From the NCBI RefSeq assembly GCF_001650725.1, contig NZ_LXVX01000039.1, forward strand, positions 187,131 to 251,130: a stretch of 64,000 bases of DNA, in the 5' to 3' direction. This document shows, piece after piece, positions 54,876-62,419 of this stretch. Each line of letters begins with the position of its first letter. The first letter of the stretch is position 1. The stretch comes from Sphingobium sp. TCM1. Lineage in GTDB: Bacteria; Pseudomonadota; Alphaproteobacteria; Sphingomonadales; Sphingomonadaceae. The translations under genes and the position numbers were made by a program. A model generated the notes under the pieces. The model worked only from the letters and a program-made list of their open reading frames with translations. It made no database searches and had not been told where the DNA came from.

Positions 54876-55214
54876 ATGAAACTTGTCATGGCTATCATCA
54901 AGCCGTTCAAGTTGGACGATGTCCGCGAGGCACTTTCCTCGCTCGGCATCGCCGGCATGACGGTCAGCGAAGTGAAGGGCTTTGGTCGCCAGAAGGGCCA
55001 GACCGAAATCTACCGCGGCGCCGAATATTCGACCAACATGGTTCCCAAGATCAAGGTCGAGGTGGTCTGCGACGACGATCTCGCGCCGCGCGTCGTGGAA
55101 GCGACACAGGCCGCGGCCAATTCGGGCGCCATCGGCGATGGCAAGATTTTCGTCCTCGACGTCGGTCAGGCGGTGCGTATCCGCACCGGCGAAACCGGCG
55201 AAACCGCGCTGTAA
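54876..55214 (+). CDS. glnK: Nitrogen regulatory PII protein GlnK
   Basis: A 112-residue PII signal protein. Tyr51 in GQTEIYRGAEYSTN is the T-loop uridylylation site, and KIKVEVVCDDDLAPRVVEA is the trimer core. It binds ATP/ADP and 2-oxoglutarate and plugs the AmtB channel when nitrogen is plentiful. The ATG lies 35 bases after a sigma-54 promoter and amtB follows after 13 bases. The second, GlnB-type paralogue is not in this window. Confidence 0.96.
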   Translation: MKLVMAIIKPFKLDDVREALSSLGIAGMTVSEVKGFGRQKGQTEIYRGAEYSTNMVPKIKVEVVCDDDLAPRVVEATQAAANSGAIGDGKIFVLDVGQAVRIRTGETGETAL

Positions 55215-55227
55215 GAAGGGGGAAATA

Positions 55228-56664
55228 ATGACCTTTTCCAAGAAACTCTGCGGGGTGGCGGGGGCGCTTGGCCTTTCCCTGCTCGCCGCATCTCCGGCGC
55301 TTGCCGCCGCCGGCCCGATCAAGGCGCCGGATGCTGCGGCCATGGCCGGCATGGTCAACAAGGGCGACGTCGCCTGGATGCTGATTTCCGCCGCGCTGGT
55401 GCTGATGATGTCGGTCCCTGGCCTCGCCCTGTTCTACGGCGGCCTGGTACGCACCAAGAATATGCTGAGCGTCCTGATGCAGGTGTTCATGATCGTGTCG
55501 GTCGCGGGTCTGGTCTGGGCCTGCTGGGGCTATTCGATGGCCTTCACCTCCACCAGCACTCCAGTGCCGTGGCTGGTCGGCGGCCTGGACAAGGCATTCC
55601 TGATGAACGTCAGCAGCTCCACCTATGCCGCGACGTTCAGCAACAATCTGTATCTGCCCGAACTGGTGTTCGTGGTCTTCCAGATGACCTTCGCGATGAT
55701 CACCCCAGCCCTCATCGTCGGCGCTTTCGCCGAACGCGTGAAGTTCTCGGCGCTGATCGTCTTCGTCGTGCTGTGGCTGACCATCGTCTATTTCCCGATG
55801 GCGCACATGGTATGGTACTGGGCCGGCCCGGACTTCCTGGCTGACGCACCGACCGACGCCGGCCTGCTCTGGGGCTGGGGCGCGCTCGACTTCGCGGGCG
55901 GCACCGTCGTCCACATCAATGCCGGTATCGCCGGCCTGGTGGGCTGCCTCATCATCGGCAAGCGCATCGGCTTCCCCAAGGAACCCATGCCTCCCCACTC
56001 GCTGACCATGACCATGATCGGCGCCTCGCTGCTGTGGGTCGGCTGGTTCGGTTTCAACGCCGGCTCGAACCTGGAAGCCAATGCCGTCACCGGCGTCGCC
56101 TTCATCAACACCATGCTCGCCACCTGCGCGGCGGCCGTCAGCTGGGCGCTGGTCGAACAGTTCCACCATGGCAAGCCTTCGCTGCTGGGCGCCGTGACTG
56201 GTGCGGTTGCCGGCCTCGTCGCGATCACCCCGGCCGCTGGCCTGGGCGCGCCGATGACCTCGATCGTGCTGGGTCTGGTCGTTTCGCCGATCTGCTACAT
56301 CTTCGTCGCCTTCGTGAAGGGCAAGATGGGGTATGACGACAGCCTGGACGTGTTCGGCGTCCACTGCATCGGCGGCATCGTCGGTGCGATCGCCACCGGC
56401 ATCGTCGCGGCGCCGTCGCTGGGCGGCCAGGGCGTGTTCGACTACACCGTCTTCCCGGCCGGCTTCAACGCCGACAGCTACTCGATCGCGACCCAGGTCG
56501 TCACGCAGATCAAGGCGGTGCTCTTCACCCTGGTCTATTCGGGCGTGCTGAGCGCGGTGCTCTACTTCGTGATCGACAAGACCATGGGTCTGCGTCCGAG
56601 CGCCGATGCCGAGCAGGAAGGTCTAGACCTCTCCAGCCACGGCGAACGCGCCTACAACTACTGA
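55228..56664 (+). CDS. amtB: Ammonium transporter
   Basis: A 478-residue inner-membrane channel for ammonium. A signal peptide of about 28 residues (LCGVAGALGLSLLAASPALA) precedes 11 transmembrane helices. The pore histidine pair is in DFAGGTVVHINAGIAGL and DVFGVHCIGGIVGAIATG. MSVPGLALFYGGLVRTKNML is the family signature. It pairs with GlnK upstream under the sigma-54 promoter. A strong terminator lies 71 bases downstream. Confidence 0.96.
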   Translation: MTFSKKLCGVAGALGLSLLAASPALAAAGPIKAPDAAAMAGMVNKGDVAWMLISAALVLMMSVPGLALFYGGLVRTKNMLSVLMQVFMIVSVAGLVWACWGYSMAFTSTSTPVPWLVGGLDKAFLMNVSSSTYAATFSNNLYLPELVFVVFQMTFAMITPALIVGAFAERVKFSALIVFVVLWLTIVYFPMAHMVWYWAGPDFLADAPTDAGLLWGWGALDFAGGTVVHINAGIAGLVGCLIIGKRIGFPKEPMPPHSLTMTMIGASLLWVGWFGFNAGSNLEANAVTGVAFINTMLATCAAAVSWALVEQFHHGKPSLLGAVTGAVAGLVAITPAAGLGAPMTSIVLGLVVSPICYIFVAFVKGKMGYDDSLDVFGVHCIGGIVGAIATGIVAAPSLGGQGVFDYTVFPAGFNADSYSIATQVVTQIKAVLFTLVYSGVLSAVLYFVIDKTMGLRPSADAEQEGLDLSSHGERAYNY

Positions 56665-56735
56665 GTTTGGCAGGGCGGCCCGCCAGACGGGCAAGGGCCG
56701 CCCGCCTCACCTTGTTCCTCCTGCGAACATGCCTC

Positions 56736-56766
56736 GGGCCGGTACGAAAGTACCGGCCCATTTTTT
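56736..56766 (+). terminator. Rho-independent terminator of glnK-amtB
   Basis: A perfect 10-bp stem GGGCCGGTAC / GTACCGGCCC with a GAAA loop is followed by ATTTTTT. Confidence 0.9.
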
Positions 56767-56794
56767 CGTCGGGAGGCCATCGGCCCCGCGGAAA

Positions 56795-57745
56795 TCAGCG
56801 GGCCCGGGTCCACAGATCGGCGGAGCGGGGGCTGGCGGCCGGCCAGCGCCCGGCCCGGCCGGGCACCTGAAGCCCGGCGCGGATCACCCAGCCCAGCTTC
56901 TCGCGCCTGAGTGTCACCACGCGATGGTCCCAGGCCTGTTCGCCCCGGCGTGCGACCTCACGGGCGATGTCACCATAGATGCCGGCGGCGGCCAGAACCG
57001 CCCAGGCGGCGCGCGCCGGCAAGGCACCCGTACCGTGGCGGGCGCTTTCTTCATAAGCGGCAGCCATGTCGGCCAGCCGGCGCGCAAGGACCGCGAGGCG
57101 CGGTCGCGCCCAGGGCTTCATATGCTCGCCCGGCGGAATATCCATCTCCACCAGCCACTCCTCGGGCAGGTAACAGCGGTCCGCCGCCTCATCCTCGCTG
57201 ATGTCGCGCGCGATATTGGCGAGCTGGAAGGCGAGGCCGAGGTCGCAGGCACGGTCAAGCGTCGCCTCATCCGCCGGATCGACGCCCATCAGCACCGCCA
57301 TCATGCAGCCGACCGCGCCGGCGACATGATAGCAATAGCGCAGCATGTCCGCTTCAGACCGGGGCCGCCAGTCGCGCGCGTCGAGCGCGAAACCCTCGAT
57401 CAGGTCATGGGCATAGCGGTCCGGGATCGCGCATTCGCGCATCACGACGCCGAAACCGTCAAAGGCCGGATCACCGGTCCGATCTCCTCGCAGCGCCGCG
57501 TCGGTGAGCACCCGAATGGTCGATAGCCGCGCCTGCCCGTCGGCGACGCCCCGCAGCGTGCCGCCATGGTCCTGCCCATCGGCAATGTCGTCGCACTTGC
57601 GGCACCAGGCATAGAGCAGCCAGGCGCGTTCGCGGGTCTGCCGGTCGAACAGCTTGGACGCCATGGCGAAGGATTTGGAACCGCGTGCGATGCTGTCGCG
57701 GGCATGGGCGACGAGGGCGGCACGGTCTGGAGAAACGGTGGACAT
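56795..57745 (-). CDS. crtB: Phytoene synthase
   Basis: A 316-residue head-to-head prenyl synthase joining two geranylgeranyl diphosphates. The Asp-rich motifs are YAWCRKCDDIADGQD and LANIARDISEDEAADRCYLP. SIARGSKSFAMASKLF is the typical start. It is the last gene of the crtY-crtI-LOG-crtB run. The preceding gene, LOG, ends 53 bases upstream. Confidence 0.94.
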   Translation of the reverse strand: MSTVSPDRAALVAHARDSIARGSKSFAMASKLFDRQTRERAWLLYAWCRKCDDIADGQDHGGTLRGVADGQARLSTIRVLTDAALRGDRTGDPAFDGFGVVMRECAIPDRYAHDLIEGFALDARDWRPRSEADMLRYCYHVAGAVGCMMAVLMGVDPADEATLDRACDLGLAFQLANIARDISEDEAADRCYLPEEWLVEMDIPPGEHMKPWARPRLAVLARRLADMAAAYEESARHGTGALPARAAWAVLAAAGIYGDIAREVARRGEQAWDHRVVTLRREKLGWVIRAGLQVPGRAGRWPAASPRSADLWTRAR

Positions 57746-57798
57746 ACCCGTCCCATGCCCTGCCCGGCCCGGAAAGTCACCCGGACTTGGCTAACGGA

Positions 57799-58383
57799 TC
57801 ATAACCGATCCGCCTTCATCGCGAAGATCGTCTCGTGCGGCTGATAGGCCGCCATCGCGTCCACAAGCGCCTCGATACTGTCCTGATGGATCAGGATGCC
57901 GGCATGTTGCGCGCGGATGAAGCCGGCCTCCACCATCTGGCGGTTGAAGCCGATCAGCTGGTCGTAGAAGCCGGCGACGTTGAGCAGGCCGACCGGCTTT
58001 TGATGATAGCCCAGCTGCGCCCAGCTGATCGCTTCCCACAGTTCGTCCATCGTGCCGACGCCGCCGGGCAGCGTCACGAAGCCGTCGGACAGGTCGGTGA
58101 AGAGCTGCTTGCGCTGGTGCATGGTCTGCACGACGTGCAGTTCCGTGCAGCCACGGTGCGCGACTTCGGCGCCGACCAGCGCCTCGGGGATCACGCCGAT
58201 CACCTCGCCGCCCGCCTCCAGCGCTGCGTCCGCCACCGCGCCCATGAGGCCGAGGCGTCCGCCGCCATAGACGACGCCGATGCCCCGCCCGGCCAGCGTG
58301 CGCCCGACGTGGCGCGCCGCGTCGACATAAGTGAGATCGGCCGGCGTCGCCGACCCGCAATAGACCGCCAGTCTCTTCATCAT
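57799..58383 (-). CDS. LOG family protein (TIGR00730 Rossmann fold)
   Basis: A 194-residue protein of the lysine-decarboxylase-like/LOG family. The signature PGGxGTxxE is LPGGVGTMDELWEAISWAQL, and CGSATPADLTYV is the nucleotide-binding start. Members hydrolyse nucleoside monophosphates, including cytokinin precursors, to free base. The start ATGATGAAG overlaps crtI by 4 bases, so it sits within the carotenoid operon. No role in pigment formation is known. Confidence 0.92.
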   Translation of the reverse strand: MMKRLAVYCGSATPADLTYVDAARHVGRTLAGRGIGVVYGGGRLGLMGAVADAALEAGGEVIGVIPEALVGAEVAHRGCTELHVVQTMHQRKQLFTDLSDGFVTLPGGVGTMDELWEAISWAQLGYHQKPVGLLNVAGFYDQLIGFNRQMVEAGFIRAQHAGILIHQDSIEALVDAMAAYQPHETIFAMKADRL

Positions 58384-59867
58384 ATCCTGCCCAGATCGTC
58401 CAGCATCAGCGCTGCGGTCGCCTTGGCGCTGCCCACCACGCCGGGGATGCCCGCGCCGGGATGGGTGCCGGCCCCTACCAGATAGAGGTTGGGAATGACA
58501 TCGTCGCGATTGTGCGCGCGGAACCAGGCGCTCTGGGTCAGCAGCGGTTCCAGGCTGAAGGCGCTGCCCATGTGGGCGTTCAGGTCGCGCCCGAAATCGC
58601 TGGGCGCATAATGGAATCGGGTGACGATCCGCGATCTGATGTCCGGGATCAGCCGGTGCTGGATCTCGTCCAGGATGCGTTCGGCATAGGCCGGGGCGAA
58701 CTGGTCCCAGTCGATCGGAAGCTTGCCCATGTGCGGCACGGGCGCGAGCGCGTAGAAGGTCGAATGGCCTTCCGGCGCCATCGACGGGTCGGTGACGGTG
58801 GGATGATGCAGATAGAGCGAGAAATCCTGCGGCAGCACGCCATGATCGTAGATGTCGGTGAGCAGCCCTTCATACCGCGGCCCGAACAGGATCATATGGT
58901 GCGGGATGCCCGGCCAGCTGCCCTTGATGCCGAAATGCAGCACGAACAGGCTGGGCGACCAGCGTTTCTGCGCCAGCTTTTCCCCCTGCTTCGCGCCGCG
59001 CGGATGATGGGCGAGCAGATCGCGATAGCTGTGCATCAGGTCGGCATTGGTGGCGATGGCGTCCGCCTCCCCGCGCCAGCCCGACGCGGTGTGGACCGCC
59101 GTCGCCTTGTCCCCATAGGTTTCGATGCGGGTGACGGCGTCACCCAGGCGCAGCGTGCCGCCCAGCCGCTCGAAATGGGTCGCCATGCCATGCACCAGCC
59201 GGTTGGTGCCGCCTTTGGCGAACCAGACCCCACCATCCTTTTCCAGCTTGTGAATGAGGGCGTAGATGGCGCTGGTCTTCATCGGATTGCCGCCAACCAG
59301 CAGCGTGTGAAAGGACAGTGCCTCGCGAAGCTTCTCGTTCTTCACATGGGATGCGACGATGGAATAGACCGAGCGCCAAGCCTGATATCTGGCAAGCGAG
59401 GGCGCCGCCTTGATCATGGAGGCGAAGTCGAGGAAGGCGACCGAGCCGAGCTTGCGATAGCCCTCCTCAAAGACGCCGGCGGCATAATCGCAGAAGCGGT
59501 CATAGCCCGCGACATCGGCGGGATCGAGCTTCGCTATTTCGGCGCGCAGCGCGACTTCATTGTTGGAATAGTCGAAATTGGTGCCGTCACGCCAGTTGAG
59601 CCGGTAGAAGGGCGACACCGGCATCAGCGTGACATCCTGCGCCATGTCATGTCCCGACAGGCGCCACAGTTCGGCCAGGCAATCGGGATCGGTGATGACG
59701 GTCGGGCCGGCATCGAAGGTGAAGCCGTCCCTTTCCCACATATAGGCGCGCCCGCCGGGACGGTCGCGCGCCTCCACCAGGGTCGTGTCGATGCCGGCAG
59801 ATTGCAGGCGGATGGCAAGCGCCAGGCCGCCAAAGCCCGCGCCGATGACGATCGCAGTCCTGTTCAT
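58380..59867 (-). CDS. crtI: Phytoene desaturase
   Basis: A 495-residue FAD enzyme converting phytoene to lycopene in four steps. The dinucleotide fold is AIVIGAGFGGLALAIRLQ and the C-terminal CrtI signature YLVGAGTHPGAGIPGVVGSA. MNRTAIVIG overlaps the crtY stop by one base (TGATG), so crtY and crtI are coupled. The length is usual. Confidence 0.95.
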   Translation of the reverse strand: MNRTAIVIGAGFGGLALAIRLQSAGIDTTLVEARDRPGGRAYMWERDGFTFDAGPTVITDPDCLAELWRLSGHDMAQDVTLMPVSPFYRLNWRDGTNFDYSNNEVALRAEIAKLDPADVAGYDRFCDYAAGVFEEGYRKLGSVAFLDFASMIKAAPSLARYQAWRSVYSIVASHVKNEKLREALSFHTLLVGGNPMKTSAIYALIHKLEKDGGVWFAKGGTNRLVHGMATHFERLGGTLRLGDAVTRIETYGDKATAVHTASGWRGEADAIATNADLMHSYRDLLAHHPRGAKQGEKLAQKRWSPSLFVLHFGIKGSWPGIPHHMILFGPRYEGLLTDIYDHGVLPQDFSLYLHHPTVTDPSMAPEGHSTFYALAPVPHMGKLPIDWDQFAPAYAERILDEIQHRLIPDIRSRIVTRFHYAPSDFGRDLNAHMGSAFSLEPLLTQSAWFRAHNRDDVIPNLYLVGAGTHPGAGIPGVVGSAKATAALMLDDLGRI

Positions 59868-61015
59868 CAGGCGGGCGCATTCCACAATGTTCGCATGGCA
59901 TCCCTTATGGGCACGGGTGGGCGTCCGCACAAGATGCGGATGCGATCGGACAGCGTCGAACGGCCAGCATAGAAACGCTGGATCAAATCCGGGCCGAGGC
60001 GGTAGAAACGCGCGAATATGCGCCAGCGCTGGTCGGGCCGGGCGGCGCCGAACAGCATCCGGCCCAGCAGCCGATAATAGCCGCCCCGCCGCCAATGCGC
60101 GGCCGCATGGACGCGGGTGGCGGCAGGAAGGCCGTCCAGGGGCTGGTCCGCCAGCCAGAGCGCGAATCGGACGGCGTCGGGCAGCGAATAGCCGGTCATC
60201 GGCTGGAACAGCCCGGCGCGAACACCGGCGCGGGCGACCTTATCCTCTTTGGGCCAGTAGCGATCGAAGTCGCCGCCATGGACGACGGGCAGAACGCCCT
60301 GCTCGCGATGGACCAGGTCGGCGCGCCATCCCTTGTCTCGCGCATAGGCAGCGATTCGGGCGTCCAGAGCCGGGACGTCCAGGGCTGGCGAATTGCTGTA
60401 ATAGGTATCCTCGACGAAGATTGTCCGCTCGTCCCAGGGCAGCAGATAGACGAAGCGGTAGCCGTCCTCCTGCTCCACGGTCGCGTCCATGATGACCGGG
60501 CGATCGATGCCGTGTGGCGCATCGCAGCGCAACGCGTGGCCGACGAATTTCTGCCAGCCGCAGCGCAAAGCGGACAGATCCCCCGCCCCGCGCGCGTCGA
60601 TGACGGCGCTGGCGCGGATCGTCCGTCCGTCGGCCAGCACGACATGGTCGGGCGCGATGCCGCCCGCTTGCGCCCCGGTCAGCAGGCGATCCCCCAGCAC
60701 AGTCCTAAGATGGACAGCGAACTGGACAGTTGTGACGCTGTTATAGGGGGTGTCCAGACGCCGGGCCTGGCCGGGAAAGCGGACCTCATGCCCCTGAGGC
60801 CAGCGATGGGCGACCATGGGGTCGACCAGCCACCGGTCCTTCTTCGCCACATCGCCGTCGAAGAAGGACCAGACATGGTTGCCGCCCGGCTGCTCCCCCT
60901 GTTCGACGAGCAGCAACCGCACGTCGGGTCGCAGCGCCGTGAAGGCGAGCGCGATCAGCCCACCCGCCAGCCCGCCGCCGACGATCACCAGGTCACAATC
61001 CAGATCCTTTGCCAT
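59867..61015 (-). CDS. crtY: Lycopene beta-cyclase
   Basis: A 382-residue flavoprotein cyclising lycopene to beta-carotene. The Rossmann start is DLVIVGGGLAGGLIAL, with GNHVWSFFDGD and RFVYLLPWDERTIFVEDTYY as CrtY motifs. Beta-carotene is the precursor of sphingomonad pigments such as zeaxanthin or nostoxanthin. It opens the crtY-crtI-LOG-crtB run and is divergent from dmeR, with only 75 bases between. Confidence 0.94.
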   Translation of the reverse strand: MAKDLDCDLVIVGGGLAGGLIALAFTALRPDVRLLLVEQGEQPGGNHVWSFFDGDVAKKDRWLVDPMVAHRWPQGHEVRFPGQARRLDTPYNSVTTVQFAVHLRTVLGDRLLTGAQAGGIAPDHVVLADGRTIRASAVIDARGAGDLSALRCGWQKFVGHALRCDAPHGIDRPVIMDATVEQEDGYRFVYLLPWDERTIFVEDTYYSNSPALDVPALDARIAAYARDKGWRADLVHREQGVLPVVHGGDFDRYWPKEDKVARAGVRAGLFQPMTGYSLPDAVRFALWLADQPLDGLPAATRVHAAAHWRRGGYYRLLGRMLFGAARPDQRWRIFARFYRLGPDLIQRFYAGRSTLSDRIRILCGRPPVPIRDAMRTLWNAPA

Positions 61016-61070
61016 ATGCCCCTGTTAGGACAAATCACCCCACGATCCACCCCTTGGCGCGCATCCAAAT

Positions 61071-61093
61071 ATAGTATAGGGGGGTACCCTATG
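61071..61093 (+). promoter_or_regulatory. G-tract operator of the dmeR-dmeF operon
   Basis: TATAGGGGGGTACCCTAT has a six-G tract flanked by AT-rich inverted ends, the form bound by RcnR/FrmR-type repressors. It overlaps the dmeR start codon, so it implies a leaderless or very short-leader transcript and autorepression. Confidence 0.6.
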
Positions 61094-61363
61094 CACATTA
61101 TTGCGGATCGAGACAAGCTGCTGGCGCGGGTGCGCCGGATCGCCGGACAGGTCGCCGCCGTCGAGCGGCAGCTGGCGGGCGACGCAGGCTGTTCGGAGAC
61201 GCTCCAGCTGGTGGCGTCCGTGCGCGGCGCGGTCGGCAGCCTGATGGAGGAACTGATCGAGCAGCATATGCGCGAGCATGTCGCAAGGCCGGGCCTCACC
61301 GATGAAGCCCGCGCGGCAGCGACCGAGGAAATGCTGGCACTGATCCGCCGTTACGGGAAATGA
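61091..61363 (+). CDS. dmeR: Metal-sensing repressor, RcnR/DmeR type
   Basis: A 90-residue all-helical CsoR/RcnR family protein. His2, Cys34 (DAGCSETL), His59 and His63 (EQHMREHV) reproduce the RcnR metal-site pattern (His3, Cys35, His60, His64) shifted by one. That indicates a nickel/cobalt sensor rather than copper-type CsoR. The stop overlaps the dmeF start (ATGA), as in rhizobial dmeRF. A G-tract operator lies on the start codon. Confidence 0.88.
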   Translation: MHIIADRDKLLARVRRIAGQVAAVERQLAGDAGCSETLQLVASVRGAVGSLMEELIEQHMREHVARPGLTDEARAAATEEMLALIRRYGK

Positions 61364-62352
61364 CGATGCACGACGATCACCGCCATAAGCATGGGCATGA
61401 GCATGGACACGACCATGGACATCATCATGGCCATGAACCTGCCGCCGCCGTTTCGGACGACACGGAGGAAAGCCACTATTTCGACCATATCTATCTGAGC
61501 GCGGGACATGACCAGAATGCGAAGCGCACGCTCTGGGTCGTCTGGCTGACCGCCGCGACGATGGTCGTGGAGATCGTCTTCGGCTGGATCACCGGATCGA
61601 TGGCGCTGCTGGCCGACGGCTTTCACATGGCGACCCATGCGGGCGCGCTGGCGGTGGCGGCGGCGGCCTATGGCTATGCCAAACGGCACGCCCGCAATCC
61701 GCGCTACACCTTCGGCACGGGGAAGGTCGGCGATCTGGCCGGCTTCGCCTCCGCACTGCTGCTGGGCGTCACCGCCCTGTTCATCGCCGTCGAATCGGCG
61801 CTGCGCTTCCTCCAGCCCATCCATGTCGCCTTTGGCGAGGCAACGCTGGTGGCGGTCGTGGGTCTGGTCATCAACATCATCAGCGCCTTCCTGCTGGGCC
61901 ACGACCATAGCCATGACCATGGGCATGATCACGGCCACGATCATGGCCATGCCGACAACAACCTGCGCGCCGCCTATATCCATGTATTGACCGACGCGCT
62001 GACATCGGTGCTGGCAATCGCGGCGCTGCTGGCCGGTCGCTATCTGGGCTGGTGGTGGATGGACCCGGCGGTCGGCCTGCTGGGCGCGGTAGTCATCGCG
62101 CGCTGGGCCTGGGGGCTGATGAAGGACACCGCCGCCATCCTGCTCGACACCGCAGAGCCCGCGCTGATGGCGACCGTGCGGCGCGAAACGGAGGCGGAGG
62201 GCGCAACCATCCGCGACCTGCATGTCTGGCGCATCGGCCCTCACGCCCATGCCGCCATCATCAGCCTGGCCCCCGGCGCGGACGGCATGGCGGTTCGCAG
62301 GCGGGTGCGCGCGCTGCCCCGCATGGAGCATGTCACGGTCGAGTGCGCCTGA
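61360..62352 (+). CDS. dmeF: CDF family cobalt/nickel exporter DmeF
   Basis: A 330-residue cation diffusion facilitator. A His-rich N-terminus (MHDDHRHKHGHEHGHDHGHH) and a His-rich loop near residues 184-204 (GHDHSHDHGHDHGHDHGHAD) surround six transmembrane helices. The metal site residues are in LLADGFHMATHAG and YIHVLTDALTSVL. Linkage to an RcnR-type repressor and the His-rich start support cobalt/nickel export as in DmeF. A terminator lies 19 bases after the stop. Confidence 0.92.
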   Translation: MTMHDDHRHKHGHEHGHDHGHHHGHEPAAAVSDDTEESHYFDHIYLSAGHDQNAKRTLWVVWLTAATMVVEIVFGWITGSMALLADGFHMATHAGALAVAAAAYGYAKRHARNPRYTFGTGKVGDLAGFASALLLGVTALFIAVESALRFLQPIHVAFGEATLVAVVGLVINIISAFLLGHDHSHDHGHDHGHDHGHADNNLRAAYIHVLTDALTSVLAIAALLAGRYLGWWWMDPAVGLLGAVVIARWAWGLMKDTAAILLDTAEPALMATVRRETEAEGATIRDLHVWRIGPHAHAAIISLAPGADGMAVRRRVRALPRMEHVTVECA

Positions 62353-62371
62353 CCCCCTTCGCCACGGAAAA

Positions 62372-62394
62372 GGGGCCGCGCATGGCGCGGCCCC
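62372..62394. terminator. Bidirectional terminator between dmeF and the TonB receptor
   Basis: A perfect 10-bp stem GGGGCCGCGC / GCGCGGCCCC with a 3-base loop lies between convergent genes. TCCCCGTT follows on the plus strand and CTTTTCC on the minus strand. Confidence 0.75.
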
Positions 62395-62419
62395 TCCCCG
62401 TTCCGATATTGCGCTGAGG

